The notes beneath the pieces were generated by a model, which saw only the letters and a list, made by a program, of their open reading frames with translations, was not told where the DNA came from and searched no databases. The translations under genes and the position numbers were made by a program. From the NCBI GenBank assembly GCA_903918755.1, contig CAIXFN010000072.1, positions 37,594 through 101,593 of the forward strand: a stretch of DNA of 64,000 nucleotides, in the 5' to 3' direction. Origin of the DNA: an uncultured Pedosphaera sp. Its GTDB lineage: Bacteria; Verrucomicrobiota; Verrucomicrobiia; Limisphaerales; Pedosphaeraceae. This document shows, piece after piece, positions 27,901-35,158 of the stretch (within the stretch, counting starts at the first letter, position 1; the number at the start of each line of letters is the position of its first letter).

Positions 27901-28342
27901 CTCGGGTGCCATCTTCTTCGGCCGCACTTGCAGTCTGGACCCGCTGGTCCTGATCGATCCGGATGTGGCCAAAGTGCTCGGGAATCCGCCTTTCACCGGG
28001 GCCTATGTTTACGCCCAGGGTTGGCTGCCGGTCTCCGAATTGCTGCTGGGGATTCCGCCCTCCTGCCTGTTTGAAATCTCCGCCGGCATCGGCGCGGGCG
28101 CCTTCTACTTCGCCGAAGGTCCGACCTACGGCGGGAAGATGTTCCTGGGGGTATCGGGCTCCTTGCTGTGCATCGTGAGCATCGAAGGCGATGTCACGTT
28201 GATCGGTCTCAAGCACGGTGACGATTTGCGGTTCGACGGCCACGGCCATTTTGAAGCGTCGCTCGGGCCCTGTCCGTTCTGCATCTCCGTCAGCAAGGAC
28301 ATCGATCTCTCCTACATCATGGGCTCCTGGCACCTTAACTGA
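21989..28342 (+). CDS. Giant secreted protein, 2117 aa, function unknown (first structural gene of operon)
   Basis: The start at 21989 is chosen because it overlaps the leader ORF stop and places a signal peptide (hydrophobic core at about 30-43, GAGA-Q cleavage near 48) close to the N-terminus, after an unusually long 28-residue polar n-region. A jelly-roll/MAM-like part (about 55-215; EGFEG, FWYKMPG, GWYLDDILVA) is followed by a PPC-like domain typical of Verrucomicrobial exoproteins (about 217-344; NDAFTNAVTLAG, EPGEPSHAGN, NSVWFRW). Long beta-rich regions follow, then a helical, coiled-coil-rich zone (about 1484-1820; LDELDQLMDTQMKRM and similar) and a final beta domain with several Cys. 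No catalytic motif is seen. The next gene starts 8 bp after its stop. Confidence 0.8.
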   Translation: MKSLRQTNHSGIQASIFPTPDDTSPLPQRALAGCLLLLVLLLLARGAGAQTVSTLVSEGFEGSFPQGWNVGNTNAAQSVSWGKVDSTFGGEGTHGGSFKGYCAAIGFLGTSNNPTYTTNMGVYMSRVVNLTPFTNASLSFWYKMPGVEACCDAARVMVDTTVVWSSAATQIGWTQVVIPLTAYLGGSHTLKFEFDSDHSVVAEGWYLDDILVAASPPPANDAFTNAVTLAGVSGSTSGTTVGASKEPGEPSHAGNNGGNSVWFRWIAPSSGTVTFNTFGSAFDTLLAAYRGTNVSALTTVTFDDDISPFTTSAITFDAVAGTEYRIALDGFGGAAGTYTLSWLYPVVTETVLSTAVTNVNNFIYDSDIAFGGAYNRDRLLVTTSVASTNQSAAQHFSTYALRYRLLDTNGLPQPILDSNGTTNAAFTYNFTNTINIAGHVSLTSATSAGLKPLVRLDPYNQYSVEVKIQRIGAFTGAAITNNPTTFLEFTNLVSGDVALNVIPFHFGDSFSQNWAVRSAPGQSALLVNASFGVFRYDDFSSALPSTDNTTVSFNYQLRRASDNALIPLKNSTTNFVHGVPSYTAGVPKTVGSLAVSDTLQVEPVGQIDCINDTYYLTVNFSCANGPSQPLVGGNPKATVATRVLYFNGNLFFGNIQTTIGQFGVGPSSTPPAGGLIAVGLPSVDGVVTAQTDHSYAGAGPLNANLNPAGDAFVTAGNAVLNAPVPDTDSLAKVRFTRGAMTLTPSGTKADITVLLPGGLGYRTNDINSKIIKPSILFTSVPMTTQLNPTTDLTYLPGVNIYAAEESKPVWLVTDRITWHLSSGKFDLPPVGVGAVCVRVLEYASLFSVSNNLVDPVNMGDKRSNDKYWLAVNGILSTATVRPDASSNALLTTAFSFTSANFRTHFPYDTFLGWSGGGKMTVVDDLPVPGAGSALFGNGPVSVSYTRDCPDCGGGGSANGTPTIVPTGGQLNFTADGGLVAAGSTTAAVNLQWGFIMPPINDFAQQAFNFSVGSFHMPGNFLRGDQNQLADVQGPATILYTGFGATNLNLIERPLTAGYSDGFADYAGINFRCDADSAHNARSTIAGTKNINWRLTGRSKYYVRYAGVSGIHEAVLGSFPTNLVLWGYKFGFSNYGVSYLASQMHDSRTDGQITLPNPAGFVQGFDNMKFTCLGAPESADVPQGDGFKVMAYWQADFKTDSIEFASTNTCSPAGGDLVLGIEAHASHVDKALYGRVGFFPNGDQIPASAQISDVTSRLKLPNLIKIEGPNKTTYTFTTVQDGYYNTFAGSPGVSVPGWINIFGKMDVPFFEDLKVHLQTSAHTNGAAASNSTINLSGGWPRPGSGHPDYGWDDTSMRNPFETNLFDWKNLGWPGSSGGLTIDKYRNNPDQPNYHPRAVRLWLGVVDFDYPLTWTPQHSFMSWKEQEVDLLIVHIKHNVKYMDAKRAEIDFGAQYDGLPNISIANLAFNAIDGATGVENALVQAVSKPVTDVLNTGLDELDQLMDTQMKRMMDGVFDRTINPLIDQFYNNLSNNWASGFANHTLSLAERQQFVASVTTNTDFFFAGQGASHAATTITTALKDLGDAGNAANNLVGQVAGYLKDATNAINSVIGGLKVGTDGQPLAGAMGLIEKVGGTRPIVPNLLQSLVGDIAPQFLNAVIGPTLDGVLKDIEPALGEITDTLTQTKNALSQVEGTLENAGEFTSEISNTLNTYRSELTNVSVQVSLNTQQYFNKLDYNVDNPFQSISVADVKAHIRQQLEDQFFATTAASQIQTSLRQRLYDVDAAMKQQVDSVFQQLNNVMRDLISQSLAQLDNSISQCLGDVKDAMGAGKLNGHADIDGDSLSLLRIDGHFQFKVPDNMELDAFLEIKELKSDGSSSCYSSNAPATEVTVGATKIPLDWAGCDAKANVEAKFTFDGSVPFPVNLGGQVELLGDLNFEAFQLHDLAAAMAFGKYENYIALKGGVRFDGYDFSGAIFFGRTCSLDPLVLIDPDVAKVLGNPPFTGAYVYAQGWLPVSELLLGIPPSCLFEISAGIGAGAFYFAEGPTYGGKMFLGVSGSLLCIVSIEGDVTLIGLKHGDDLRFDGHGHFEASLGPCPFCISVSKDIDLSYIMGSWHLN

Positions 28343-28350
28343 ACCGCTCA

Positions 28351-31300
28351 ATGAACAAGTCACACTCGCAAATGTCTTCCCTCGTATTGCGCCTCCTGTT
28401 GGCGGCACTGCTCCTCGGGTCTCTCCGCACCAGCCGCGCCCAGAGCGGCATCGGTGACATCGTCTATACGGTGGGCACCGTTACCCGGGACGGGAACGAT
28501 CAGGACTGGGCCTACATCCTCTGGAAAGGGACCCAGCCCTCCTTGATCAGCAACCAGGTGTTCGCGGTGTACGCCAAGGCCGGCGACGCCACCAATACTA
28601 CTCCCTTTGTCCGGCGTTCGATTGTCACCATTCAGACGGATGCCCGCGTCATCGAACCTTTGTTACGCCGGGCCGCCAACCTCGGGGATGACCTGTTCAA
28701 ATTGCAGGACGACCTGAACAAATTGTTTGCGGCCATCATGCCGACCAACGCCATCTCCCGGGCCGATCAGCTTTCCGCGGTGATCCGCGGCTCGCTCAGC
28801 GATTCCCGCTTCTACGAAAATCTGCTGCTCCTCGGGGGAAATCATGCCGGCATCAACCTGGCGCTTGGCTTTGCTGACGCGGAATTGATTCCCCCCGGTT
28901 TAACCACGTTCGAGGTGCGCGTTTATGATCCCGCGGGCGATCGCGACGTCGCGGTTATCGGCCGCGTCACGGTGCAAGCGGGTCATCCCACCGTCCTCCC
29001 GCCGCCCGGTCCGCCGATCTTGGTGCCCGAACCCACCCCCAAAGGTGACTTGAACATCAAGCTGCGCTGGGGAACCCCCGACAACCTCCGGCGTCTGTCC
29101 TTGATGCAATTTGGCTACAACCTTTACCGGGTGGAAAAGCATTACGCCAACAGCATGGGCTGGGATGAGCTCCACCAACCGCCCCTCGCGGCCCTCGGCA
29201 ACCTGGTCGCCACCAACCCGGCGGCGGCGAAATTGGTGAATACGGTCCCCATTACGCCCTCAAAAATGTTCACGCTTAGCGAAGCGTCCAACCTGCTTCC
29301 GCCCACGGGTGATACGAACACCTCGTTCATCATGGACGATGATCATCGGGGACGGAAAACCTACGTGAATTTGGGATTCACCAATGGAGCACAGTTCTAT
29401 TATTACGCCACCGCCCGCGATGTGCTCGCCCGGGATGGCATGCTTTCGGCGGGCTATCTGGCCACCGTCTGCGATCGGATGCCGCCGCTCCCGCCTTTCG
29501 GCGTTCATGTCAAAAATGAATATTCGTTCAATACGGCCACGATGACCTCCAACCAGATTTTGAGGATCGTTTGGAACCAGAATGTCAACACCAACGACAT
29601 GACCACCAATTACTGGGTGTATCGCTGGACCAATCTCCTCGAGATGAATGCCTATTCGGGATCGATCAGCAATAACCTGATCGGCGTGGTACCCCATTTT
29701 CCCGGCGCCACGAACAACAGTTTCCTGGATAATGGCCCGACCTCGCCGAGCGCGCTGGGCGCTTATGGCAAGACTTTCTGGTACACCGTCCGGTCGGGTG
29801 ACGCTGGCGCGTGTGGCCAGAACCTTTCAGGTCCCGGTGGTCCGGCTTACGGGGTGCTGCGTGATCGCGTGGGGCCATCCGCCGGCCACGGACTCATTGA
29901 TATCAATTGTTATCAGCCTTATGTGACGGGACTGCCGGCCCGCTTTCCGAAACTGGGGGCAGCGGACACGAACAGTTATGATGTGACGATTAATTGTGCG
30001 CGGACAGATTCGCGTTTCGAATCGGCGGAATTTTACGCCATCGCCACCTATTCCAACCCTACCGGCGGGGGAAATACCGTGGTCAGCAATTATCTGGGCT
30101 TGGCGTTTTTCCTGGATGGCGTCAACGCCACCGCGACGTGGACTCCCGACCGCATGCTGAATTATGAGCTCGTAAATTTCCAGGTCTTTTGTCGGGCGGC
30201 CTTGGGCAACGGCCTGGTTTCCGACTGGGTGGAGACCGATTTTTCCCGGTTCAGCATTTCGGTTTATGCGGATGTGGAATTCCAGGCTTTTACCCAGAGC
30301 AAGCGCGCGATTCTTGGTCGGGAGAACTCCGGTCCGTGCCGGGTGCATGATCCGGGCAGCAACGGAGGAATGCCGGGCACGAACAATATCATCGTGCACG
30401 TGTTCCCCACGCCCGGAAGTGAGGAATACCGTATTTATCGCCGCGTCGATCAGGGGCCGCTTTCCCTGCTGTGCCAGGGACAAGTGACCAATATCGCGTC
30501 CATCATCACCTGCTTTGAGGATGCGCCCCCGGTTAATGGTGGTACCGTCTGCTTCTATGGCCAGTTGCTGGATGGCAGCGGCAACCCCAGTCCCATGTTC
30601 ATCATTGGTTGTGTGGATTGCGCTCCGAACACACCGCCCCCAACGCCGGTGCTCGCCAAGATCACGTCCACCGGGGACAGCAGTTCCGCCGGGATGCAAC
30701 TTTCCTGGTTTTGCCCCCCTTACGGCGTGGATCGTTTTGAGTTGCGCATTGCCGGCCTGCCCACGAAGCCGAATACGAATTTGAATGCCCTGGCGGTTTC
30801 GCTCTTCTGCAACGGCGCTGCCCCCACGCCGCTGACTTACACCAATTTCGGCACGAACCTCACGTTGCTGTCCTATTCCTTTCGCACGCCGAAAGTGGGT
30901 CCGGACTTTGGCAACAACGGCGCCCAATTCATTGTGAACGCGAACGTGGAGCTGAATAAACACTACTTCGTGGAAGTGCGCGCGATCGGGGCGAACAATA
31001 CGCCCGGCGCCTTCAGCGTGATCCGGGATTTTGTCTGGACGCCCACCAACGCTCCCGGTCCCCAGGTTCCCTGGCCGGTGCTCACGCCTCCGAGTGCGGC
31101 GGCGAATTTCGCGGCCTTTGCCTTCGATCTTTCCCCCACCAACACGGATCTCGCCCTCCGGACCTCCGCCTATGAAGGTAACGCGATCCTGCTCGCCATC
31201 GCCCCGTTTAGCGACCGAATCACGGTGTCCACCCGGGAAAAAACCCCGATCGTCGGCGTACCCTTTGATCCCGTCTCCATGTTGCTCACCAATGCGCTCG

Positions 31301-31632
31301 GTGACAGCCTCTTCCCATGCGCCATGTATCGCTACCAGGTGAAGAATGCCCTGTTCCCGACCCCCTCCGGTGATGTCATCCAGGTGTCCCCCCTGATGGA
31401 GAAGATCGCCTACCAACTTTCCGGATCGCAAGGCCAGACGAACACCTTGATCCTGGATCCATTTGTAACCTGCACCTCTTCGACGAGTGGCGGGCACAAT
31501 TATCTCTATCTATGGTTGGTGGATACCCAGCCGCAAATCTCGGGAGCGCGGTACAAATATGTGCTGGTGCGCTTTAAGGGTAACCACGAGGTTGATCAAC
31601 TGATTCCTTCCAACGAAGTCGACGTCCCATGA
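28351..31632 (+). CDS. Secreted protein, 1093 aa, with Fn3-like segments (second gene of operon)
   Basis: An N-terminal signal peptide (hydrophobic run LVLRLLLAALLLG, cleavage near SRAQ) precedes a domain of unknown type (about 34-210), a proline linker (LPPPGPPILVPEP at about 215-230), and repeated modules beginning with strand patterns such as LKLRWGTPDN/LRIVWNQN/LQLSWFCPP that look like fibronectin-III or related beta-sandwiches. Cys-containing segments recur (RVGPSAGH, FEDAPPVNGG). No enzyme motif is visible. It starts 8 bp after the 2117-aa gene and its stop overlaps the start of the third gene (ATGA), so the three proteins are made together. It may bind a surface partner or a polymer; this is inference. 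Confidence 0.78.
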   Translation: MNKSHSQMSSLVLRLLLAALLLGSLRTSRAQSGIGDIVYTVGTVTRDGNDQDWAYILWKGTQPSLISNQVFAVYAKAGDATNTTPFVRRSIVTIQTDARVIEPLLRRAANLGDDLFKLQDDLNKLFAAIMPTNAISRADQLSAVIRGSLSDSRFYENLLLLGGNHAGINLALGFADAELIPPGLTTFEVRVYDPAGDRDVAVIGRVTVQAGHPTVLPPPGPPILVPEPTPKGDLNIKLRWGTPDNLRRLSLMQFGYNLYRVEKHYANSMGWDELHQPPLAALGNLVATNPAAAKLVNTVPITPSKMFTLSEASNLLPPTGDTNTSFIMDDDHRGRKTYVNLGFTNGAQFYYYATARDVLARDGMLSAGYLATVCDRMPPLPPFGVHVKNEYSFNTATMTSNQILRIVWNQNVNTNDMTTNYWVYRWTNLLEMNAYSGSISNNLIGVVPHFPGATNNSFLDNGPTSPSALGAYGKTFWYTVRSGDAGACGQNLSGPGGPAYGVLRDRVGPSAGHGLIDINCYQPYVTGLPARFPKLGAADTNSYDVTINCARTDSRFESAEFYAIATYSNPTGGGNTVVSNYLGLAFFLDGVNATATWTPDRMLNYELVNFQVFCRAALGNGLVSDWVETDFSRFSISVYADVEFQAFTQSKRAILGRENSGPCRVHDPGSNGGMPGTNNIIVHVFPTPGSEEYRIYRRVDQGPLSLLCQGQVTNIASIITCFEDAPPVNGGTVCFYGQLLDGSGNPSPMFIIGCVDCAPNTPPPTPVLAKITSTGDSSSAGMQLSWFCPPYGVDRFELRIAGLPTKPNTNLNALAVSLFCNGAAPTPLTYTNFGTNLTLLSYSFRTPKVGPDFGNNGAQFIVNANVELNKHYFVEVRAIGANNTPGAFSVIRDFVWTPTNAPGPQVPWPVLTPPSAAANFAAFAFDLSPTNTDLALRTSAYEGNAILLAIAPFSDRITVSTREKTPIVGVPFDPVSMLLTNALGDSLFPCAMYRYQVKNALFPTPSGDVIQVSPLMEKIAYQLSGSQGQTNTLILDPFVTCTSSTSGGHNYLYLWLVDTQPQISGARYKYVLVRFKGNHEVDQLIPSNEVDVP

Positions 31633-34600
31633 AAAAAATCATTCTCGGGCTGCTAATTGGAGTAGCGCTGGTCGGTTCACCGGTGCGCGCGTTTGTCTAC
31701 GACAACCCGTTCGAACTGCAATCGGACGGTGATTTTGACGGCGACGGCCGCCGCGATTTGATCATCCTCGACAAGGCCTCGGGGGCCTACCGCATCGGCT
31801 ACCAATTGTCGCCCGGCAACTACACCTGGGTGGCGGCCCGGGCCAGCGGCATCGCCAACGCCACCAGTTTGGGAATCGGGAAAATCAATGCGCTGGGGTT
31901 TGATTCTCTGGCGGTCACCGGTCCGGACGCCAACCGCATCAATCTGCTCGATGCCAACATCCCCGGCACCGCGGGCGTGCCCGTGAGCGCATTCCTGCCC
32001 TCGCTCGGGCCGAATATGGTGACGGTGATGGACATTGGGGGGGCGACGAACAATCCTTTGGACGACCTCTACGTGGCCACCCTGGACAACGGGATCCTCC
32101 CTTATCACCAAACGATGATTCGCAATGGTGGTGGTACCAATCAAACCGTGCTGGCCGAAAATATTATTGCCTTCCAACGCGAGCGGGGCAATCCCATACT
32201 CCTGCACACGAATCGTCCCGCCCGCCTGGGAGTGATCGAGCGCAACACGGGCCCCAGTACGGATTACCTGAGCATTTATGACCTTTCCGCGGGCGCTGCC
32301 TCGTATGTGAGCGCCATTGCGTTGAATCGCTCCCCGCAACCGTTCGAATATGTGACTGGTCAATTTGATCCCACCACACCTTATACTGAGTTTCTCGTTT
32401 ATCCACCCACCGGGTATTATTTTTATACGTATCAGGTGACCGAGCCTTCGCCTGGAAACTATGTCCTCTCTTATACCAATGGTTTTGCGTTGACCAATTT
32501 CTTTGACCGCCTGTTCGTTCTGCCGGGCACAAACGGCCTGCAACTCCTGGTCCTGGAAACGAATGGTGTTTCCGCCACGGTGTACCATTTCGATGGCCAC
32601 AACCCGCCTTCACCGGTGGCGGGCTTTACTCCCGATGCCGGCGAACATTTCACCGGTATGGGCATTCTGGGGCGGGGCGGGTTCATGGCCTATAGCGCGC
32701 CCCTCGGTAAAAACACTTCCGCGAAATTCAAGCAATGGAATTGGAATGGGTCCGGCTTTAGCAGTTCGGCCGCCGGCACCCTCCCGCGCGTCTCACCCTA
32801 CAGCGCTGGTGGCAATGTCATGCAGTTTCAGTTTGAGCCCTTCGTGAATAGCAACCCCACGCTCCTGCGCCTCAACAACGCGGGCGACTGGTCGGATGCC
32901 GCGTCGTTTTCGGGCAGCCCGGGGAATATTTCAGTGCGAGCGGAATCCTTCCTCAGCGTGACGCAGGGATTGGGCAACCCGTCCGTGATCGTCCTCGGTG
33001 GTGCGCATCCCCTGGCTACGTTTGGGATGGCGAATCAGTACAGCAACATGATTTCGCTTTTCAGCTTCACCCCGCCAGCCGGTGACAAAGTCAGCGATGT
33101 GACTATTTCTCCTCGTCCCGGCTTGTATCCCACGGCGATAGCCCTTGGTTTCTCCGCGGCCAACGCGGGTGACAACATCTTTTTCCGTGTCGGCGCGACC
33201 GCTTGGACGCAATGGTCGAACGGCATGACGGTCCGGGTTTTTACAAATGTGACGGTGCAGTATTACGGCCAGCCGACCACCGGGCTCGTCAATGCCAAGT
33301 CCGCCATCAAATCCGCAGTTTACAAATTTACCCAAGGTCCCGCGACCCTTGATTCCAACGGTGATGGGGTGCCGGACTATGTCGAGATTGCCCGCGGCTT
33401 GAATCCCAACGGCGGTCGCGATAGCGACGGGGACGGTTATTCCAATCTCGAGGAATGGATTCATGGCACGGACCCGACCACAAACGCGAGTATCCCGAGC
33501 GCGTTTCCGCATTTGGATGACCAGGCGGTGTTCGATCTCTTCACTACGCCCCGGCCCTGGGATGGCTTTGCCAATGCATCCACCTTGTGCCCCACGGGCA
33601 TGGTGGTTCGTAGCTACGATCTGCAGGGATCCCTGGTGGGCACGGCGGTGGCCAATTCCAACACAGCCCCGGTGTGCTGGCTCACCAATGTCACGATCGT
33701 GCAGGAAAACCGTTTGATCACGGAGGCCACCGACACGCACTTTAATGTGGTCACCACCAATGCCGACCCGGCCATCGGTCGGGAAATGATCGGACTGGTG
33801 GCGGTGCCGGCACCGCATTTGCCGTCCATTCCTTACATTTATGGCGGCGGGGATCTGACCACGGAAGCCAATAACTGGATCAACTCGGCCTCGAACACGT
33901 TGAATCATCTGCCGCGCACCACCCTGACCAATTCGTTAACCTTGAACAAGACCACGGAGGCCTTGCTGTTCGAACTCAAAGTGGCCCAACTGCTGGGCGC
34001 GCGCGGCAGTAATTGGTGGACCAACATCACCCTGTTTCCTTTCCGGGTCAGCGATGCCGGCCGGACCAATCCTTCGCAGGCGACCCTGCTTTCCCTGGAA
34101 ATGCAGACCGCGACCCAACCCGCCTACAAGTTGCTGGACATGTTCGGCACAATCAGCAACCGGGTGGAGAATTCCCTCAACGCTGGCATCGCCGACTTGC
34201 GCCAGGTGGTGCAGGACATCTACCGGATCGACAGCATTTACAACAATACGAATCCGGCCACTTTTGCCTCGCCCGTGGATGAGATCCGCTACTTCCTGTG
34301 GCATGGCACCCTGGATTCCAACTACCTGGCCACAGCCACCACCTTGGGTCAATTGGCCTCCGCCAGCAATGGCGTGGTCACCATTCTTAGCGATGTCTTG
34401 ACCCGTCCCACCACCAATGTCCTGCTGGTAGTTCGCAACGATACGCTGGGTGGCCCTTGCCGGTTGCTGGATGTTTACGGCCGCCCCGGCAGTTTCGCCC
34501 TGGTTGATTCGGCCGGTGTCCCGTTCACCTTCCCCTTGAGCTTCACTCTGTTGCCCGGCAGCATCCTCCAGGTCTTTGGCTACACGGACCTTTATAGTGC

Positions 34601-35087
34601 CAACTGTGCCACGCCCGGGATCGAGGTGATTTCGTCGCTTCTCGCCAGTGTTCCCATCGCGACCGATCGCGATCTGGATGGCAATCTCCTGGTGGACACC
34701 TGGGAACAGCAATTCTTCGGTGGCTTGGGAATCGCCGACCCGTTTGGCGACGCCGACGGCGATGGCTACAGCAATCTTCAGGAAATGCTGGAGGGTTCCG
34801 ACCCGCGCGACGCGTTTGGTCGTCCGTGGGTAACCATGGTTTTGTTTGCCCCTCCCGTGCTCAACCTGGTCGCCAACGCGGGGATGATTGAAGTGCACTT
34901 CCAATGGCCCGCCATGTATGTGAATCGCTTTAACTTCGGCATTCGCCATACCCCGGATTTGGCGTCACCCTTTACCGATCTCCCGGTTTCCACGCCAACC
35001 TCGGTCGGCGGCAATGAATTCATGATCACCTTCGCCCCGCCGGCCAATCCACAGCAGTTCTACTTCTTGACGCTCTCCCTGCGTTGA
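31629..35087 (+). CDS. Secreted FG-GAP/EF-hand-like repeat protein, 1152 aa (third gene of operon)
   Basis: A classic signal peptide (MKKIILGLLIGVALVG...VRA) is followed at once by a calcium-loop repeat (DGDFDGDGRRD), the start of an FG-GAP/VCBS-like propeller (about 30-480). Two thrombospondin-3/dockerin-like calcium clusters stand out: DSNGDGVPDYVE with DSDGDGYSNLEE (about 575-610) and DRDLDGNLLVD with DADGDGYSNLQE (about 1015-1055). Such DxDGDGxxN motifs are typical of secreted PVC and Bacteroidota proteins and rigidify linkers. The C-terminal 90 residues form a beta domain. Its ATG overlaps the previous stop. A strong terminator follows 11 bp after the stop, closing the operon. Confidence 0.8.
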   Translation: MKKIILGLLIGVALVGSPVRAFVYDNPFELQSDGDFDGDGRRDLIILDKASGAYRIGYQLSPGNYTWVAARASGIANATSLGIGKINALGFDSLAVTGPDANRINLLDANIPGTAGVPVSAFLPSLGPNMVTVMDIGGATNNPLDDLYVATLDNGILPYHQTMIRNGGGTNQTVLAENIIAFQRERGNPILLHTNRPARLGVIERNTGPSTDYLSIYDLSAGAASYVSAIALNRSPQPFEYVTGQFDPTTPYTEFLVYPPTGYYFYTYQVTEPSPGNYVLSYTNGFALTNFFDRLFVLPGTNGLQLLVLETNGVSATVYHFDGHNPPSPVAGFTPDAGEHFTGMGILGRGGFMAYSAPLGKNTSAKFKQWNWNGSGFSSSAAGTLPRVSPYSAGGNVMQFQFEPFVNSNPTLLRLNNAGDWSDAASFSGSPGNISVRAESFLSVTQGLGNPSVIVLGGAHPLATFGMANQYSNMISLFSFTPPAGDKVSDVTISPRPGLYPTAIALGFSAANAGDNIFFRVGATAWTQWSNGMTVRVFTNVTVQYYGQPTTGLVNAKSAIKSAVYKFTQGPATLDSNGDGVPDYVEIARGLNPNGGRDSDGDGYSNLEEWIHGTDPTTNASIPSAFPHLDDQAVFDLFTTPRPWDGFANASTLCPTGMVVRSYDLQGSLVGTAVANSNTAPVCWLTNVTIVQENRLITEATDTHFNVVTTNADPAIGREMIGLVAVPAPHLPSIPYIYGGGDLTTEANNWINSASNTLNHLPRTTLTNSLTLNKTTEALLFELKVAQLLGARGSNWWTNITLFPFRVSDAGRTNPSQATLLSLEMQTATQPAYKLLDMFGTISNRVENSLNAGIADLRQVVQDIYRIDSIYNNTNPATFASPVDEIRYFLWHGTLDSNYLATATTLGQLASASNGVVTILSDVLTRPTTNVLLVVRNDTLGGPCRLLDVYGRPGSFALVDSAGVPFTFPLSFTLLPGSILQVFGYTDLYSANCATPGIEVISSLLASVPIATDRDLDGNLLVDTWEQQFFGGLGIADPFGDADGDGYSNLQEMLEGSDPRDAFGRPWVTMVLFAPPVLNLVANAGMIEVHFQWPAMYVNRFNFGIRHTPDLASPFTDLPVSTPTSVGGNEFMITFAPPANPQQFYFLTLSLR

Positions 35088-35097
35088 GTCGCGTCGT

Positions 35098-35127
35098 CCC
35101 GCCCGGGCAATCCCGGGCGGGTATTTT
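35098..35127 (+). terminator. Rho-independent terminator of the giant-protein operon
   Basis: A perfect 10-bp stem (CCCGCCCGGG with CCCGGGCGGG) around a CAAT loop is followed by TATTTTCATT. The T-rich side is only on the + strand. Confidence 0.88.
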
Positions 35128-35158
35128 CATTCACGTTTCGGCGCAAAGGACCATAAAT

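Noticed and set aside
29827..31497. 556-aa open frame on the minus strand
   Set aside because: Antisense to the 1093-aa secreted protein; composition typical of a shadow frame and no domain visible.
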